64,000 bases of DNA from Piscinibacter aquaticus (lineage in GTDB: Bacteria > Pseudomonadota > Gammaproteobacteria > Burkholderiales > Burkholderiaceae_C), in the NCBI GenBank assembly GCA_007994965.1, contig VOPW01000001.1:496001-560000 (forward strand), written 5' to 3'. The position numbers and the translations under genes are program-made. The notes under the pieces are model-generated. The model was given only the letters and a program-made list of their open reading frames with translations, searched no databases and was not told the origin of the DNA. Shown in pieces: positions 1 to 11,442 of the stretch; the first letter of the stretch is position 1; each line of letters begins with the position of its first letter.

Positions 1-2
1 TG

Positions 3-176
3 GCCACCGAGTTCGAGCGCCTGAAGGCCGAGCGGCAGGCGCAGGCCACGCCGCTGAAGGTCGAGCGCATCGCGCGCGAGCGCCCGGCGATGCGCAACGC
101 GACGCCGGCCGTCACGCAGTACGTGACCCATGCCGATGCCGCCCCGGCTGCGCCCGCCTCGGGAGCCGCGCGATGA
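3..176 (+). CDS. ftsL: Cell division protein FtsL, C-terminal part
   Basis: The reading frame is open from the first bases and ends at a TGA that overlaps the ATG of the next gene (ATGA). About 57 residues remain, beginning ATEFERLKAERQAQATPLKV and containing a conserved 'RxxPAVTQYV' type ending. FtsL is a small bitopic membrane protein of the divisome that pairs with FtsB and FtsQ; the membrane segment and coiled-coil start lie outside the window. The charged Glu/Arg/Gln run is the end of the coiled coil. Its place directly before ftsI is the standard dcw order. The identification rests on position and these few residues. Confidence 0.8.
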   Translation, partial: ATEFERLKAERQAQATPLKVERIARERPAMRNATPAVTQYVTHADAAPAAPASGAAR

Positions 177-1999
177 AGAAGCTCGGCGATCTCTTCGGCA
201 AGCGCTCGGGCGGCAACCGTCCGCGCGGCGGCGCGGTCAGCGCGCGCAGCGTCGCCTACTCCAGCAGCCCGCTGCTGGCCTCGAAGACACCGCCGTGGCG
301 CTCGAAGTTCGTCGTCGGCCTCGTCGCGCTGGGCTTCGTGGTGCTGCTCGGCCGCGCGCTGTACATCCAGGTGCTGGGCAACGACTTCTTCCAGAAGCAG
401 GGCGAGATCCGCTTCACGCGCAACCTCGACCTGCCCGCCAGCCGCGGCCGCATCCTCGACCGCAACGGCCAGATCCTCGCGGTGAGCGTGCCTTCGCCCT
501 CGATCTGGGCGATCCCGAAGGACTTCGAGGCCGACCGCAACCAGCGTCGCCAGCTCGCCAAGGCGCTGGGCATGACCAGCGCCGAGCTCGACGAGCGGCT
601 GCAGCGCCACCCGAATTTCGTCCGGCTGCGCCGGCAGGTGGAAGAGCAGGTCGGCAAGGATGTCGCCGCGCTGGGCCTCAAGGGCGTGCACCGGTGCGCG
701 AGTACAAGCGCAAGTACCCGGAAGGCGAGTCGGCGGCGCACGTGGTCGGCTCGACCAACGCCGACGAGCGCGGCCAGGAAGGCGTGGAGTTCGCGCACGA
801 GCGCGAACTCGCCGGCGCCGACGGCAAGCGCCGCGTGATCAAGGATCGCCTCGGCCGCGTGGTGGAAGACATCGGCGAGAGCGTGCAGCCGGTCGACGGC
901 CGCGACCTGCGCCTGACGATCGACTCGAAGGTGCAGTTCTTCGCCTACCAGAAGGTGCGCGACGCCGTGGCCGAGCACCGCGCCACCAGCGGCAGCGTGG
1001 TGGTGCTCGACGTTGCCAGCGGCGGCGTGCTGGCGATGGCCAACTACCCGAGCTTCGTGCCAGTCTGCGCGGCCCCGGCTCGGGCACGGTGAGTGCGCGG
1101 CGCAACCTCGCGCTGGTCGACACCGCTGAGCCCGGCTCGACGATGAAGCCCTTCATCGCCGCGCTGGCGCTGGAGACCAACCGCTTCCGCGCCACCGAGG
1201 TGCTGGCCACGCCACGCCAGCTGTTCATCACCGGGCTGCCGATCACCGACGAGCACTCGCTGCCGATGATGACGGTCGAGCAGATCGTGCAGCGCTCGAG
1301 CAACGTCGGCACCGCGAAGATGGCGATGACGATGCCGGCGCGCGAGATCTGGGACTTCTATACCCGCGTCGGCTTCGGCCAGAAGCCGCAGATCGACTTC
1401 CCCGGCCGCGAGACCGGGCGGCTGCGCGGCTGGCAATCGTGGCGGCCGATCGACCGGGCGACGGTCGGCTTCGGCTACGGCGTGTCGGTCTCACTGATGC
1501 AGCTGGCGCAGGCCTACACCATCTTCGCGCGCGATGGCGACCTGGTGCCGCTGTCGCTGGTGCTGCCGCCGGATGGCGAGGCGGTCGAGCCGCAGGTGCG
1601 GCAGCAGGTCATCTCGCCGCAGACCGCCAAGGCGGTTCGCAAGATGCTCGCGATGGTCACGCAGCAAGGCGGCACCGCGCTGAAGGCGCAGGTGCCGGGC
1701 TATTCGGTGGCGGGCAAGACCGGCACCTCGCGCAAGTGGCTCAAGCACGAGAAGCGCTATGCGAGCGACCGCCACCGCGGCTGGTTCGTCGGCCTGGCGC
1801 CGGCCGACAAGCCGCGCATCGTCGTCGCGGTGATGATCGACGAGCCGCGCGCGGGCAAGTATTTCGGCGGCGACGTGGCCGCGCCGGTCTTCAGCCGGTG
1901 GTGCAGCAGACGCTGCGCTCGATGGGCGTGCCGCCGGATCTGGACGTCAAGTCGCAGATCGTCGCGCACGACCTGCCCTCGGTGCAGGAGAGCTACTGA
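173..1999 (+). CDS. ftsI: Penicillin-binding protein 3 (septal transpeptidase), three apparent frameshifts
   Basis: FtsI cross-links septal peptidoglycan with FtsW. One membrane segment is visible at about residues 46-66, followed by the dimerisation module and the transpeptidase domain with all three active-site motifs: STMK (catalytic Ser near residue 323, in EPGSTMKPF), SSN (in QRSSNVG) and KTG (in AGKTGTS). The corrected length is about 609 residues, normal for the family. The frame breaks near 691 (CCGG, expected CCTGG or CCCGG), 1062 (CCAG, expected CCAGG) and 1896 (CCGG, expected CCTGG); each restores with one added base. The last codons overlap murE. The gene is essential, so the breaks are taken as sequence errors. 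Confidence 0.93.
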
Positions 2000-3490
2000 T
2001 GGCCGGCCTGCAGCACCTCGCCGATGTGGGCGCCGCGCTCGAGTGGCTCGGTGCGTGCCGCGCCCGCGCGCTGGTCACCGACAGCCGCCGCGTGCAGCCG
2101 GGCGATGTCTTCACACTGGCCGGGCCACGCGCTCGACGGCCGTCAGTACGTGAAGACGGCGCTGGCCGCCGGCGCCTCGGGCTGTCTGGTCGAGGCCGAT
2201 GGCGTGGCGGCCTTCGATTTCGGTGCCGATGCGCCGGTGGCTGCGCTGGCCGGCCTGAAGGCCCACACCGGTGAGATCGCCGATGCGTTCTACGCCCGGC
2301 CGAGCGAGGCGCTGGCGGTGGTGGCCACCACCGGCACCAACGGCAAGACCTCCACCGCCTGGTGGACGGCACAGGCGCTGCGCCAGCTCGGCCGGCGCTG
2401 CGGCGTGATCGGCACGCTCGGCATCGGTGAACCACCGCATGATCACCAGCCGGCCACCGTGCAGTCCACCGGCCTGACCACGCCCGACCCGGTGACGCTG
2501 CAGCGCGCGCTGCGCCGCTTCGTGGACCACGGCTTCGCAGCCTGCGCGATCGAGGCCTCGTCGATCGGCATCGTCGAGCAGCGCCTGGCCGGCACGCGCA
2601 TCGCGGTGGCGCTGTTCACCAACTTCACGCAGGACCACCTCGACTTCCACGGCAGCATGGAAGCGTACTGGGAGGCGAAGAGCCGGCTGTTCAACTGGCC
2701 GGGGTTGCGCGCCGCGGTGGTCAACCTCGACGACCCGAAGGGCGACGAACTGGTGGCGCGGCTGCGCGGCCCGCAGGCCTGGACCTACTCGCTGCACCGC
2801 GAGGCCACGCTGCGGGCGGAGGTCATCGGCTACCGCGATGGTGGCCTCGCCTTCGAGGTGGTAGAAGGCGACGCGCGCGCCCCCGTGCGCAGCCAGCTGA
2901 TCGGCGAATACAACGTGTCCAACCTGCTGGCGGTGATCGGTGGGCTGCGTGCGCTGGGCGTGCCGCTGGCCGAGGCGGCAGCGGCCTGCGCCGTGCTGAG
3001 CTCGGTGCCGGGGCGCATGCAGCGCGTGGAGTCGGCGCGGCCCGGGCCGGCGGTGGTGGTTGACTACGCCCACTCGCCCGATGCGTTGGAGAAGGCCCTG
3101 ACTGCGCTTCGCCCGCTGGCCACGCAGCGTGGCGGCCGGCTGTGGGCGGTGTTCGGCTGCGGCGGCAACCGCGATGCCGCCAAGCGGCCGTTGATGGGCG
3201 CGATTGCCCATCGCCTCGCCGATCGTGTGCTGCTGACCAGCGACAACCCGCGCCACGAACCGCCGGCGGCCATCCTGGCGCAGATCCGCGCCGGCATCCC
3301 GGCCGATGCGCGCGCGCTGAAGGTGATCGAAGACCGACGCGGCGCGATCGCCGTGGCCGTGCGCGAGGCCGGTGACGCCGACGTCATCCTGCTGGCCGGC
3401 AAGGGCCACGAGGACTACCAGGAGATCGACGGCCGCAAGCTGCCGTTCTCCGACATCGAGGAAGCGCGCTTCGCGCTGGGAGCCCGCTGA
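1999..3490 (+). CDS. murE: UDP-MurNAc-tripeptide synthetase MurE, one apparent frameshift
   Basis: Cytoplasmic ligase that adds the third amino acid to UDP-MurNAc-L-Ala-D-Glu. The ATP loop TGTNGKTS is near residue 115, and the DNPR motif that selects meso-diaminopimelate is present (SDNPRHEPP), so the wall should be the usual Gram-negative type. The N-terminus reads cleanly from the ATG at 1999 (MAGLQHLADVG) and then jumps frame near 2114. There the text has ACACTGG where ACCTGG would give the expected FTWPGHALDGR; a two-base loss before CCTGG would also fit. Start and stop overlap ftsI and murF by one base, showing translational coupling. Corrected length is about 496 residues. Confidence 0.92.
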
Positions 3491-4864
3491 TGGCGATGAC
3501 CACGCTGGCCTCCCTGCACGCGCTGCTGCCCGGCTCGCGCCTCCTGGGCGATGGCGCCACCGCGATCGAGCGCGTGCACACCGACACCCGCAGCCTGCGC
3601 GCCGGTGACTTGTTCGCCGCCTTGCGCGGCGAGCGCTTCGATGCCAACGACTTCCTTGCGCAGGCCAAGGCCGGCGGCGCCGCGGCGGCCATCGCCGAGC
3701 GCGGCCTCGAAGCAGCCGGCCTGCCGTGCATCGAGGTGGCCGACAGCGGCGCCGCGCTGATGGCGCTCGGCGGTGCCCGGCGCGCGCGCCATACGCTTCC
3801 GCTGATCGCAGTGACCGGCAGCAACGGCAAGACCACGGTCACGCAGATGATCGCGGCCATCCTGCGCGCCCTGGCAGGGCGACGCCGCGCTGGCCACGGA
3901 GGGCAACTTCAACAACCACATCGGCGTGCCGCTGACGTTGCTGCGGCTGCGCGAGCTGCACCGCGCCGCGGTGATCGAGCTCGGCATGAACCACCCGGGC
4001 GAGATCGCGCAGCTGGCCGCGATCGCCGCGCCGACAGTCGCGCTGGTCAACAACGCGCAGCGCGAGCACCAGGAATTCATGGCCAGCGTCGAGGCGGTGG
4101 CGCGCGAGAACGGCAGCGTGATCGCCGCACTGCCGGCCGACGGCACGGCGGTGTTTCCGGCCGACGACGCGCATGCGCCGCTGTGGCAGGCGCTGGCCGG
4201 CCAGCGTCGCGTGTTGCGCTTTGCCACCACCGGCGATGCCGAAGTCACGGGTCGCGCTGACTGGCAGGGCGACCGCTGGGCCGTGCAGATGAAGACGCCG
4301 GCGGGCCCGGCCGCCTTCGCGCTGCGCATCGCCGGCGCCCACAACGTGCGCAATGCGCTGGCCGCCACGGCCTGCGCACTCGCGGCCGGCTGCCCGCTCG
4401 ACGCCGTGGTGCGCGGCCTGTCGGGCTTCGAGCCGGTCAAGGGCCGTTCGCAGCTCAAGACGCTCTCGCGCGGCGGGCGCAGCGTCACGCTGGTCGACGA
4501 CACCTACAACGCCAACCCGGATTCCGTGCGCGCCGCGATCGACGTGCTCGCGGCGCTGCCCGGCCCGCGCTGGCTGGTGCTCGGCGACATGGGCGAGGTC
4601 GGCGACCAGGGCCCGGCCTTCCACACCGAGGTGGGCGCGTATGCGAAGCAGCGCGGCATCGAGCAGCTGTGGTGCGCCGGCGAGCTGATGCGCCACGCCG
4701 CGGCCGCGTTCGCCGGCGCCCACCACTTCGACTCGGTCGACGCGCTGATCGCCGCACTGCCGCAGGCGCCGCAGGCCGCGGCCATCGTCGTCAAGGGCTC
4801 GCGCTTCATGAAGATGGAGCGGATCGTTGCCGCGCTGATGCAAGGAGGCGCGCATGCTGCTTAG
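3490..4864 (+). CDS. murF: UDP-MurNAc-pentapeptide synthetase MurF, one apparent frameshift
   Basis: Adds D-Ala-D-Ala to the UDP-MurNAc-tripeptide. The ATP loop VTGSNGKTT sits near residue 110. The frame breaks at 3869-3874, which reads CCCTGG; removing one C gives [20 protein letters not shown], the conserved start of the central domain, and a normal length near 458. The C-terminal domain holds [11 protein letters not shown], a typical substrate-binding motif of the family. It starts on the last base of murE and its final 11 bases overlap mraY. Confidence 0.92.
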
Positions 4865-6032
4865 CCTCGCCCAGTGGCTGCAGACGCTGTCGCCGGAGTT
4901 CGGCTTCTTCCGCGTCTTCCAGTACCTGACCTTCCGCGCGGTGATGGCGGCGCTGACCGCGCTGCTGATCGGCCTCGCCTTCGGGCCGTGGGTGATCCGC
5001 CGTCTCACCGAGCTGAAGATCGGCCAGCCGATCCGCGAGTACGGCGTGCAGGAGCACCTCGCCAAGAGCGGCACGCCGACGATGGGTGGCGTGCTGATCC
5101 TGATCGGCATCGGCGTCTCGACGCTGCTGTGGTTCGACTGGAGCAACCGCTTCGTCTGGATCGTGATGATCGTGACGCTGGGCTTCGGTGCGATCGGCTG
5201 GGTGGACGACTGGCGCAAGGTGGTGCAGAAGAACCCCGAAGGCATGCGCTCGGGCGAGAAATACTTCTGGCAGTCGGTGATCGGCCTGGTGGCGGCGCTG
5301 TACCTCGCCTTCAGCGTCTCCGAGACCTCCAACCTGCGCGTGCTGGAGCTGTTCCTGCGCTGGGTGCAGAGCGGCTTCTCGACCGACCTGCCACCCAAGG
5401 CCGACCTGATCGTGCCCTTCTTCAAGACGGTGAGCTACCCGCTCGGCGTCTTCGGCTTCATCGCGCTGACCTACTTCGTGATCGTCGGTGCGAGCAATGC
5501 CGTCAACCTCACCGATGGCCTGGACGGCCGGCGATCATGCCGGTGGTGATGGTCGGCTCGGCGCTCGGCGTATTCGCCTACGTCACCGGCAATGCGGTGT
5601 TCAGCAAGTACCTGTTGATCCCCTACATCCCGGGTGCCGGCGAACTGCTGATCTTCTGCGCCGCGATGGCCGGCGCGGGCCTCGCCTTCCTGTGGTTCAA
5701 CGCCTACCCGGCGCAGGTGTTCATGGGCGACGTCGGCGCGCTCGCGCTCGGCGGCGCGCTCGGCACCATCGCCGTGATCACCCGGCAGGAGATCGTGCTC
5801 GGGATCATGGGTGGCGTCTTCGTGCTGGAGGCGCTGTCGGTGATGGCGCAGGTCACCCTGGTTCAAGTACACGAAGAAGAAATACGGCGAAGGCCGCCGC
5901 ATCCTGAAGATGGCGCCGCTGCACCACCACTTCGAGAAGTCGGGGTGGAAGGAGACGCAGGTCGTCGTGCGCTTCTGGATCATCACCATGCTGCTGTGCC
6001 TGATCGGCCTCGCCTCGTTGAAGCTCCGTTGA
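4854..6032 (+). CDS. mraY: Phospho-MurNAc-pentapeptide translocase MraY, two apparent frameshifts
   Basis: Integral membrane enzyme that makes lipid I on undecaprenyl phosphate. Around ten hydrophobic segments alternate with the cytoplasmic catalytic loops, including DDW (in IGWVDDWRK), the [11 protein letters not shown] motif and the C-terminal HHHFE motif. A strong ribosome site AAGGAGG (4842-4848) lies 5 bases before the ATG. The frame breaks at 5528 (CCGG, expected CCTGG, which restores [13 protein letters not shown]) and at 5856-5861 (CCCTGG, expected CCTGG, which restores [13 protein letters not shown]). The two shifts cancel. The stop overlaps the murD start. Confidence 0.93.
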
Positions 6033-7577
6033 TGAACTACCTGAACGACATCGACGCGCTCGTGCTCGGCCTCGGCGAATCGGGGCTGGCGATGGCGCGC
6101 TGGTGCGCCCGCCACGGCGCGCGCGTGCGCGTGTGGGACTCGCGCGAGAACGCGCCGCAGGATGCCGCGCTGGCCGAAGCGCTGCCGCAGGCACAGCGCC
6201 TGCGCGGCGAGCTGACCGACGAAGCCTTCGCCGGCGTGAAGCTGGTGCTCAAGAGCCCGGGCCTTGCGCCCACCGATCAGCGCATCGCCCGCCCGCTCGC
6301 GCGCGCCGCCGATACCGGCATCCTGGTGCAGGGCGAGCTCGAACTCTTCGCCCGCGCGCTGGCCGATCTGAAGGAAGCACAGGGCTATGCGCCCAAGCTG
6401 CTGGCCATCACCGGCACCAACGGCAAGACGACGACCACCGCGATGACCGCGCTGCTGGTCGAGCGCGCCGGCAAGCGCGTGGCGATGGCCGGCAACATCG
6501 GCCCGACGATGCTGCAGACGCTGGCCGACGCGCTCGATGCCGCGGCGCGCGAGGACGAGCCGCAGCCGCTGCCCGAGGTGTGGGTGCTGGAGCTCTCCAG
6601 CTTCCAGCTCGACGAAGCCAAGGGCTTCGAGCCCGATGCCGCCACCGTGCTCAACATCAGCGAAGACCACCTCGACTGGCACGGCTCGATGGCCGCCTAC
6701 GTGGCTGCCAAGGCGCGCATCTTCGGCAAGGACGCGGTGATGGTGATCAACCGCGACGATGCCGCGGTCGAGAAGATGGTGCCCGAGCCGATCCCGGTCA
6801 GGGCCGCGGTGCCAAGCCGATCGGGCGCAACGTGCTGCGCTTCGGCCTCGGCGAGCCGACCCGGCCGGGCGACTTCGGCCTGCGCACCGAGAACGGCATG
6901 GCCGGTTGGTGCGGGCGATGGAAGCCGACGAGACGATGAAGCACCGCAAGGGCGACGTCGAGGAGGAGCTGCACATCCAGCGCCTGATGCCCGCCGATGC
7001 GCTGCGCGTGCGCGGCCGCCACAACGCCGCCAATGCGCTGGCCGCACTGGCGCTGGCCACCGCCATCGGCTGCCCGCTCGCACCGATGCTGCACGGCCTG
7101 CGCGAATACGGCGGCGAGCCGCATCGCGTGGAATACGTGGCCACCGTCAACGGCGTCGACGCCTTCGACGACAGCAAGGGCACGAACGTGGGCGCGACCG
7201 TGGCCGCGCTCGACGGCCTGGGCGCCGACAAGGCGCCGGCGAAGCTGGTGGTCATCCTCGGCGGAGAAGGCAAGGGACAGGACTTCACGCCGCTGCGCGC
7301 GCCGGTCGAGCGCCATGCACGCGCCGTGGCCACCATCGGCCGCGATGCGCCGCGCATCGAGGAAGCGCTGGCCGGCCTCGTGCTGCCGCTGCAGCGCCAC
7401 GAGACGCTGCAAGCCGCGGTGCGCTGGTGCTTCGAGCGTGCCCACGTGGGTGATGCGGTGCTGCTCAGCCCGGCCTGCGCCAGCCTGGACATGTTCCGCA
7501 ACTATGCGCACCGCGCCGAGGTGTTCGTCGCCGAGGTGCAGGCGATGGCGGCCGAGCACGGAGACATGGCGACATGA
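6032..7577 (+). CDS. murD: UDP-MurNAc-L-alanine:D-glutamate ligase MurD, two apparent frameshifts
   Basis: Adds D-glutamate to UDP-MurNAc-L-Ala. The N-terminal nucleotide-binding fold ([14 protein letters not shown]) is followed by the ATP loop [11 protein letters not shown] near residue 130 and the central-domain motif [12 protein letters not shown]. The frame breaks at 6798-6803 (TCAGGG, expected TCCAGGG) and at 6902 (CCGG, expected CCTGG, giving [11 protein letters not shown]). One added base at each site restores an enzyme of about 515 residues, ending with the conserved C-terminal part ([26 protein letters not shown]). It overlaps mraY at the start and ftsW at the stop. Confidence 0.92.
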
Positions 7578-8853
7578 ACACCGCCGTGCGCTCCGGATTC
7601 ACAGCCTGGCGGCAACGCACGGCCGGCGTGTTCTCGCGCCGCGGCGATGCCGAGGGCGGCGCAGCGGCGGCCATTCCGGTGCGCGACTGGATCAACGTCG
7701 GCAGCGGCCAGCCGCCGCGGTTGATGGCCTTCGACCAGGCGCTGGTCTGGGTGGTGGTGGGCCTGCTCGCGCTCGGCCTGGTGATGGTCTACAGCGCCTC
7801 GGTGGCGCTGCCCGACAGCCCCAAGTTCGCCCGCTACGAGAACAGCCACTTCCTCACCCGCCACGCGCTGCAGATCATGCTGGCGGTCTTCGCGGCCCTG
7901 CTGGTGGTGCAAGTGCCGGTGAGCGTGTGGGAGAAGGTGGCGCCCTGGGTCTTCGTGCTCGCGCTGGTGCTGCTGGTGCTGGTGCTGATCCCGGGCATCG
8001 GCAAGGTGGTCAACAACTCGCGGCGCTGGATCCCGCTGGGCGTCATCAACTTCCAGCCGAGCGAACTGGCCAAGGTGGCGATGTGCCTGTACGCCGCCAG
8101 CTACATGACGCGCAAGATGGACGTGAAGGAAGACTTCATGCGTGCCGTGTGGCCGATGGCGGTGGCGCTGGGCTTCACCGGCGTGCTGCTGCTGCGCGAG
8201 CCCGACATGGGCGCCTTCATGGTGATCGCGCTGATCTCGATGGGCGTGCTGTTCCTCGGCGGCGTCAACGGCCGCATGTTCCTGCTCAGTGGCACGGTGC
8301 TGGTGGCCTCGTTCGTGCTGGTGATCGCCTCCAGCCCGGAGAAGCGCTCGCGCATCTTCGCCTACCTCGAACCGTGGGATCCGGAATATGCGCTGGGCAA
8401 GGCCTACCAGCTGACGCACTCGCTGATCGCCTTCGGCCGCGGCGAATTCTTCGGCCAGGGACTCGGCTCCAGTGTCGAGAAGCTGAACTGGCTGCCCGAG
8501 GCGCACACCGACTTCCTGCTCGCGGTGATCGGGGAGGAACTCGGCTTCGTTGGCGTGGCCTGCGTGATCCTCGCCTTCTTCTGGATGACGCGGCGCATCT
8601 TCCACATCGGCCGGCAGTCGATCGCGCTCGATCGTGTCTTCGCCGGGCTGTATGCGCAGGGCGTGGGCATCTGGTTCGGCGGGCAGGCCTTCGTCAACAT
8701 GGGCGTGAACCTCGGCGTGCTGCCGACCAAGGGCCTGACGCTGCCGCTGATGAGCTACGGCGGCTCGGCGATCGTGATGAACCTCGTCGCGCTGGCCATC
8801 GTGCTGCGTATCGACGTGGAGAATCGCCAGATGATGAGAGGGGCCGCGCATGA
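7574..8853 (+). CDS. ftsW: Septal peptidoglycan glycosyltransferase FtsW
   Basis: SEDS-family polymerase of the divisome, partner of FtsI. About ten hydrophobic segments follow a polar N-terminus of about 50 residues. Family landmarks are visible: [19 protein letters not shown], the periplasmic stretch with [11 protein letters not shown] and IGEELGF, and the end [12 protein letters not shown]. The frame is unbroken until the last codons, then fails to stop where expected: at 8840-8843 there are four Gs, and a fifth would give an MRGGRA ending with TGA at 8851-8853 overlapping the murG ATG. As written, the frame runs on into murG, which I take as a lost G in a run. The end coordinate assumes that correction. 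Confidence 0.9.
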
Positions 8854-9927
8854 GCCGCCACCTCGTCGTGATGGCGGCCGGCACTGGCGGCCACGTGATC
8901 CCGGGCGGCCGTCGCGCGCGAGATGCTCACGCGCGGCTGGACGGTCAGCTGGCTGGGCACCACGCACGGCATGGAGAACAAGCTCGTGCCGCCCTCGGGC
9001 ATCCCGATGGACACCATCGCCTTCAGCGGCCTGCGCGGCAAGGGCAAGGGTGCACACGATGACCGGTGGTCTGCGCCTGCTCGCCGCATTCTGGAGCTGC
9101 CTGCGCATCCTGCGCGCACGCCGCGCCAGCGCGGTGCTGGGCATGGGCGGCTATGTGTGTTTCCCGGGCGGCCTGATGGCCTCGCTGCTGGGCAAGCCGC
9201 TGGTGCTGGTGAACGCGGATGCGGCACTGCTGTTGAGCAACAAGGCGCTGCTGCCGGTCGTCGACCGCATTGCCTTCGGCTTCGACGGGCCGTCGCTCGC
9301 GAACGTGAAGAACTCGGTGGTGACCGGCAACCCGGTGCGCGCCGAGATCGAGGCGCTGCCCGCGCCGGCGCAGCGCTTCGCCGGCCGCAGCGGCCCCTTG
9401 CGCGTGCTGGTGGTCGGCGGCAGCCTCGGCGCCCGCGCACTGAATGAAGCCGTACCGCAGGCGCTGGCGATGATCGACGTGACGCAGCGGCCGCAGGTGA
9501 CGCACCAGACCGGCAATGCGAACCTCGACGAGGTGCGCGCCGGCTACGAGCGCGCCGGCGTCGAGGCCGAACTGCTGCCCTTCATCGACGACATGGCGCA
9601 GCGCCGGCCGACTGCGACGTGATCGTCTGCCGCGCCGGCGCGGTGACGGTCAGCGAACTGTGCGCGGCGGGCGTGGCGGCGGTGCTGGTGCCGCTGGTGG
9701 TCAGCACCACCTCGCACCAGCGCGACAACGCTCAGTGGCTGGCCGGCCAGGGCGCCGGCATCCACCTGCCGCAATCCGAGCTGTCGCCGAAGAAGCTCGC
9801 GGAACTGCTCTCGGGCCTGACGCGCGACGCGCTGCTGGCCATGGCGAACAAGGCGCGAGTGCTCGCGCAACCGAAGTCGGCCGCGCGCGTCGCCGACGAG
9901 ATCGAAAGACTGGTGGCCGCAGCATGA
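8850..9927 (+). CDS. murG: UDP-GlcNAc:lipid I transferase MurG, three apparent frameshifts
   Basis: Peripheral inner-membrane glycosyltransferase that turns lipid I into lipid II. The N-terminal glycine loop [12 protein letters not shown], the segment [11 protein letters not shown] and the donor-site region ([12 protein letters not shown], later [11 protein letters not shown] and [11 protein letters not shown]) are all present in successive frames. Breaks lie near 8906 (GGCGG, expected GGCCTGG, two bases lost; restores GLAVAREML), near 9046-9056 (unclear; a garbled CCTGG or a lost CA pair would both restore [10 protein letters not shown]) and at 9603 (CCGG, expected CCTGG; restores [11 protein letters not shown]). 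Corrected length is about 360 residues. A 105-base spacer to murC follows, the largest gap in this cluster. Confidence 0.92.
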
Positions 9928-10032
9928 AAGACACGCGCGCCTTCGACACGCGGGCCGAGCGCCGGGCCGCTCCCAAGCCGGCCCGCATCCCCTCGGGGAT
10001 CGGCCGACGTACCCGTCGGACGAGGGGCAGTC

Positions 10033-11442
10033 ATGAAGCACGCCGTCAAGCACATCCACTTCGTCGGCATCGGCGGCGCCGGCATGAGCGGCATCGCCGA
10101 GATCCTGCACAACCTCGGCTACGCCGTCTCCGGCTCCGACCAGGGCGACAGCCCGGTCACGCGCCGCCTCGCCTCGCTGGGCATCCGCGTGGCGGTGGGC
10201 CACGATGCCGCGCACATCGCCGGCGCCGAGGCCGTGGTCACCTCCACCGCGGTGAAGGGCGACAACCCCGAGGTGATTGCGGCACGGTCCAAGCGCATTC
10301 CGGTGGTGCCGCGTGCGGTGATGCTGGCCGAGCTGATGCGCCTGAAGAAGGGCATCGCGATCGCCGGCACGCATGGCAAGACCACGACCACGTCGCTGGT
10401 GACCAGCGTGCTCGCCGAGGCGGGCGTGGACCCGACCTTCGTGATCGGCGGCAAGCTCAATGCGGCCGGCGCCAATTCGCGGCTGGGTTCGGGCGAGTAC
10501 ATCGTGGTCGAGGCCGACGAGAGCGATGCGTCGTTCCTCAACCTGATGCCGATCATGTCGGTGGTGACGAATATCGACGCCGACCACATGGACACCTACG
10601 GCCATGACTTCGCCAAACTGAAGCAGGCCTTCGTCGACTTCCTGCACCGCATGCCCTTCTACGGTGCGGCCATCCTGTGCGCCGACGATGCCGGCGTGCG
10701 CTCGATCATGCCGATGATCTCGCGCCCGCTGGTGAGCTACGGCTTCGGCGAGGACGCGATGGTCCGTGCGGTGAACGTGCAGGCACGGGAGGGCGGCACG
10801 ATGACCTTCACCGTGCAGCGGCGCAATGGCGTGCGCATGCCCGACCTCGATGTCACGCTGAACCTGCCCGGCGAGCACAACGTGCTCAATGCGCTGGCCA
10901 CCATCGCGGTCGCCACCGAGCTGGAGCTGCCCGATGCGCCCACCGTGAAGGCGCTGGCCGAATTCCGCGGCGTGGGCCGGCGCTTCCAGCGCTACGGCGA
11001 AGTGGCCGCCACCACGGGCGGCCGCTTCACGCTGATCGACGACTACGGCCACCACCCGGTGGAGATGGCCGCGGTGCTGTCGGCCGCGCGCGGCGCGTTC
11101 CCGGGGCGGCGCATCGTGCTGGCCTTCCAGCCGCACCGCTACACCCGCACGCGCGACTGCTTCGAGGATTTCGTCAAGGTGATGGGCAGCGCCGATGCGG
11201 TGCTGCTGGCCGAGGTCTATGCCGCCGGCGAAGCGCCGATCGTTGCCGCCGACGGCCGTGCGCTGGCGCGTGCGCTGCGCGTGGCCGGGCGCGTCGACCC
11301 GGTGTTCGTCGACGACATCGTCGCGATGCCGCAGTCCATCGCCGCGCAGGCGAAGGACGGCGACGTCGTCATCACCATGGGCGCCGGCACGATCGGCCAC
11401 ACCGCGCAGCACGTGCTGGAACTGCTGGGAGCCGCTGCATGA
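10033..11442 (+). CDS. murC: UDP-N-acetylmuramate:L-alanine ligase MurC
   Basis: First amino-acid ligase of the cytoplasmic peptidoglycan pathway. Unbroken, 469 residues. The N-terminal nucleotide fold reads [17 protein letters not shown], the ATP loop is [11 protein letters not shown] near residue 113, the central domain holds [10 protein letters not shown] and [10 protein letters not shown], and the C-terminal domain holds DDYGHHPVE and [10 protein letters not shown] noticed only one CCWGG site in this gene, which fits its escape from frame damage. The stop overlaps the ddlB start (ATGA). In 9928-10032 upstream I see no gene. Confidence 0.96.
   Translation: MKHAVKHIHFVGIGGAGMSGIAEILHNLGYAVSGSDQGDSPVTRRLASLGIRVAVGHDAAHIAGAEAVVTSTAVKGDNPEVIAARSKRIPVVPRAVMLAELMRLKKGIAIAGTHGKTTTTSLVTSVLAEAGVDPTFVIGGKLNAAGANSRLGSGEYIVVEADESDASFLNLMPIMSVVTNIDADHMDTYGHDFAKLKQAFVDFLHRMPFYGAAILCADDAGVRSIMPMISRPLVSYGFGEDAMVRAVNVQAREGGTMTFTVQRRNGVRMPDLDVTLNLPGEHNVLNALATIAVATELELPDAPTVKALAEFRGVGRRFQRYGEVAATTGGRFTLIDDYGHHPVEMAAVLSAARGAFPGRRIVLAFQPHRYTRTRDCFEDFVKVMGSADAVLLAEVYAAGEAPIVAADGRALARALRVAGRVDPVFVDDIVAMPQSIAAQAKDGDVVITMGAGTIGHTAQHVLELLGAAA

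Noticed and set aside
173..1999. The broken division and cell-wall genes as true pseudogenes or programmed frameshifts
   Set aside because: They are essential single-copy genes, and breaks recur at the same pentamer in unrelated genes. No slippery heptamer with a downstream structure is common to them.
660..2153. A separate second protein in the ftsI region
   Set aside because: Its first part is a shadow; only its middle matches FtsI, as expected for a frame break within one gene.
9928..10032. Short open frame between murG and murC
   Set aside because: It overlaps murC in another frame, has no recognisable domain and an Arg-rich composition typical of a shadow frame.
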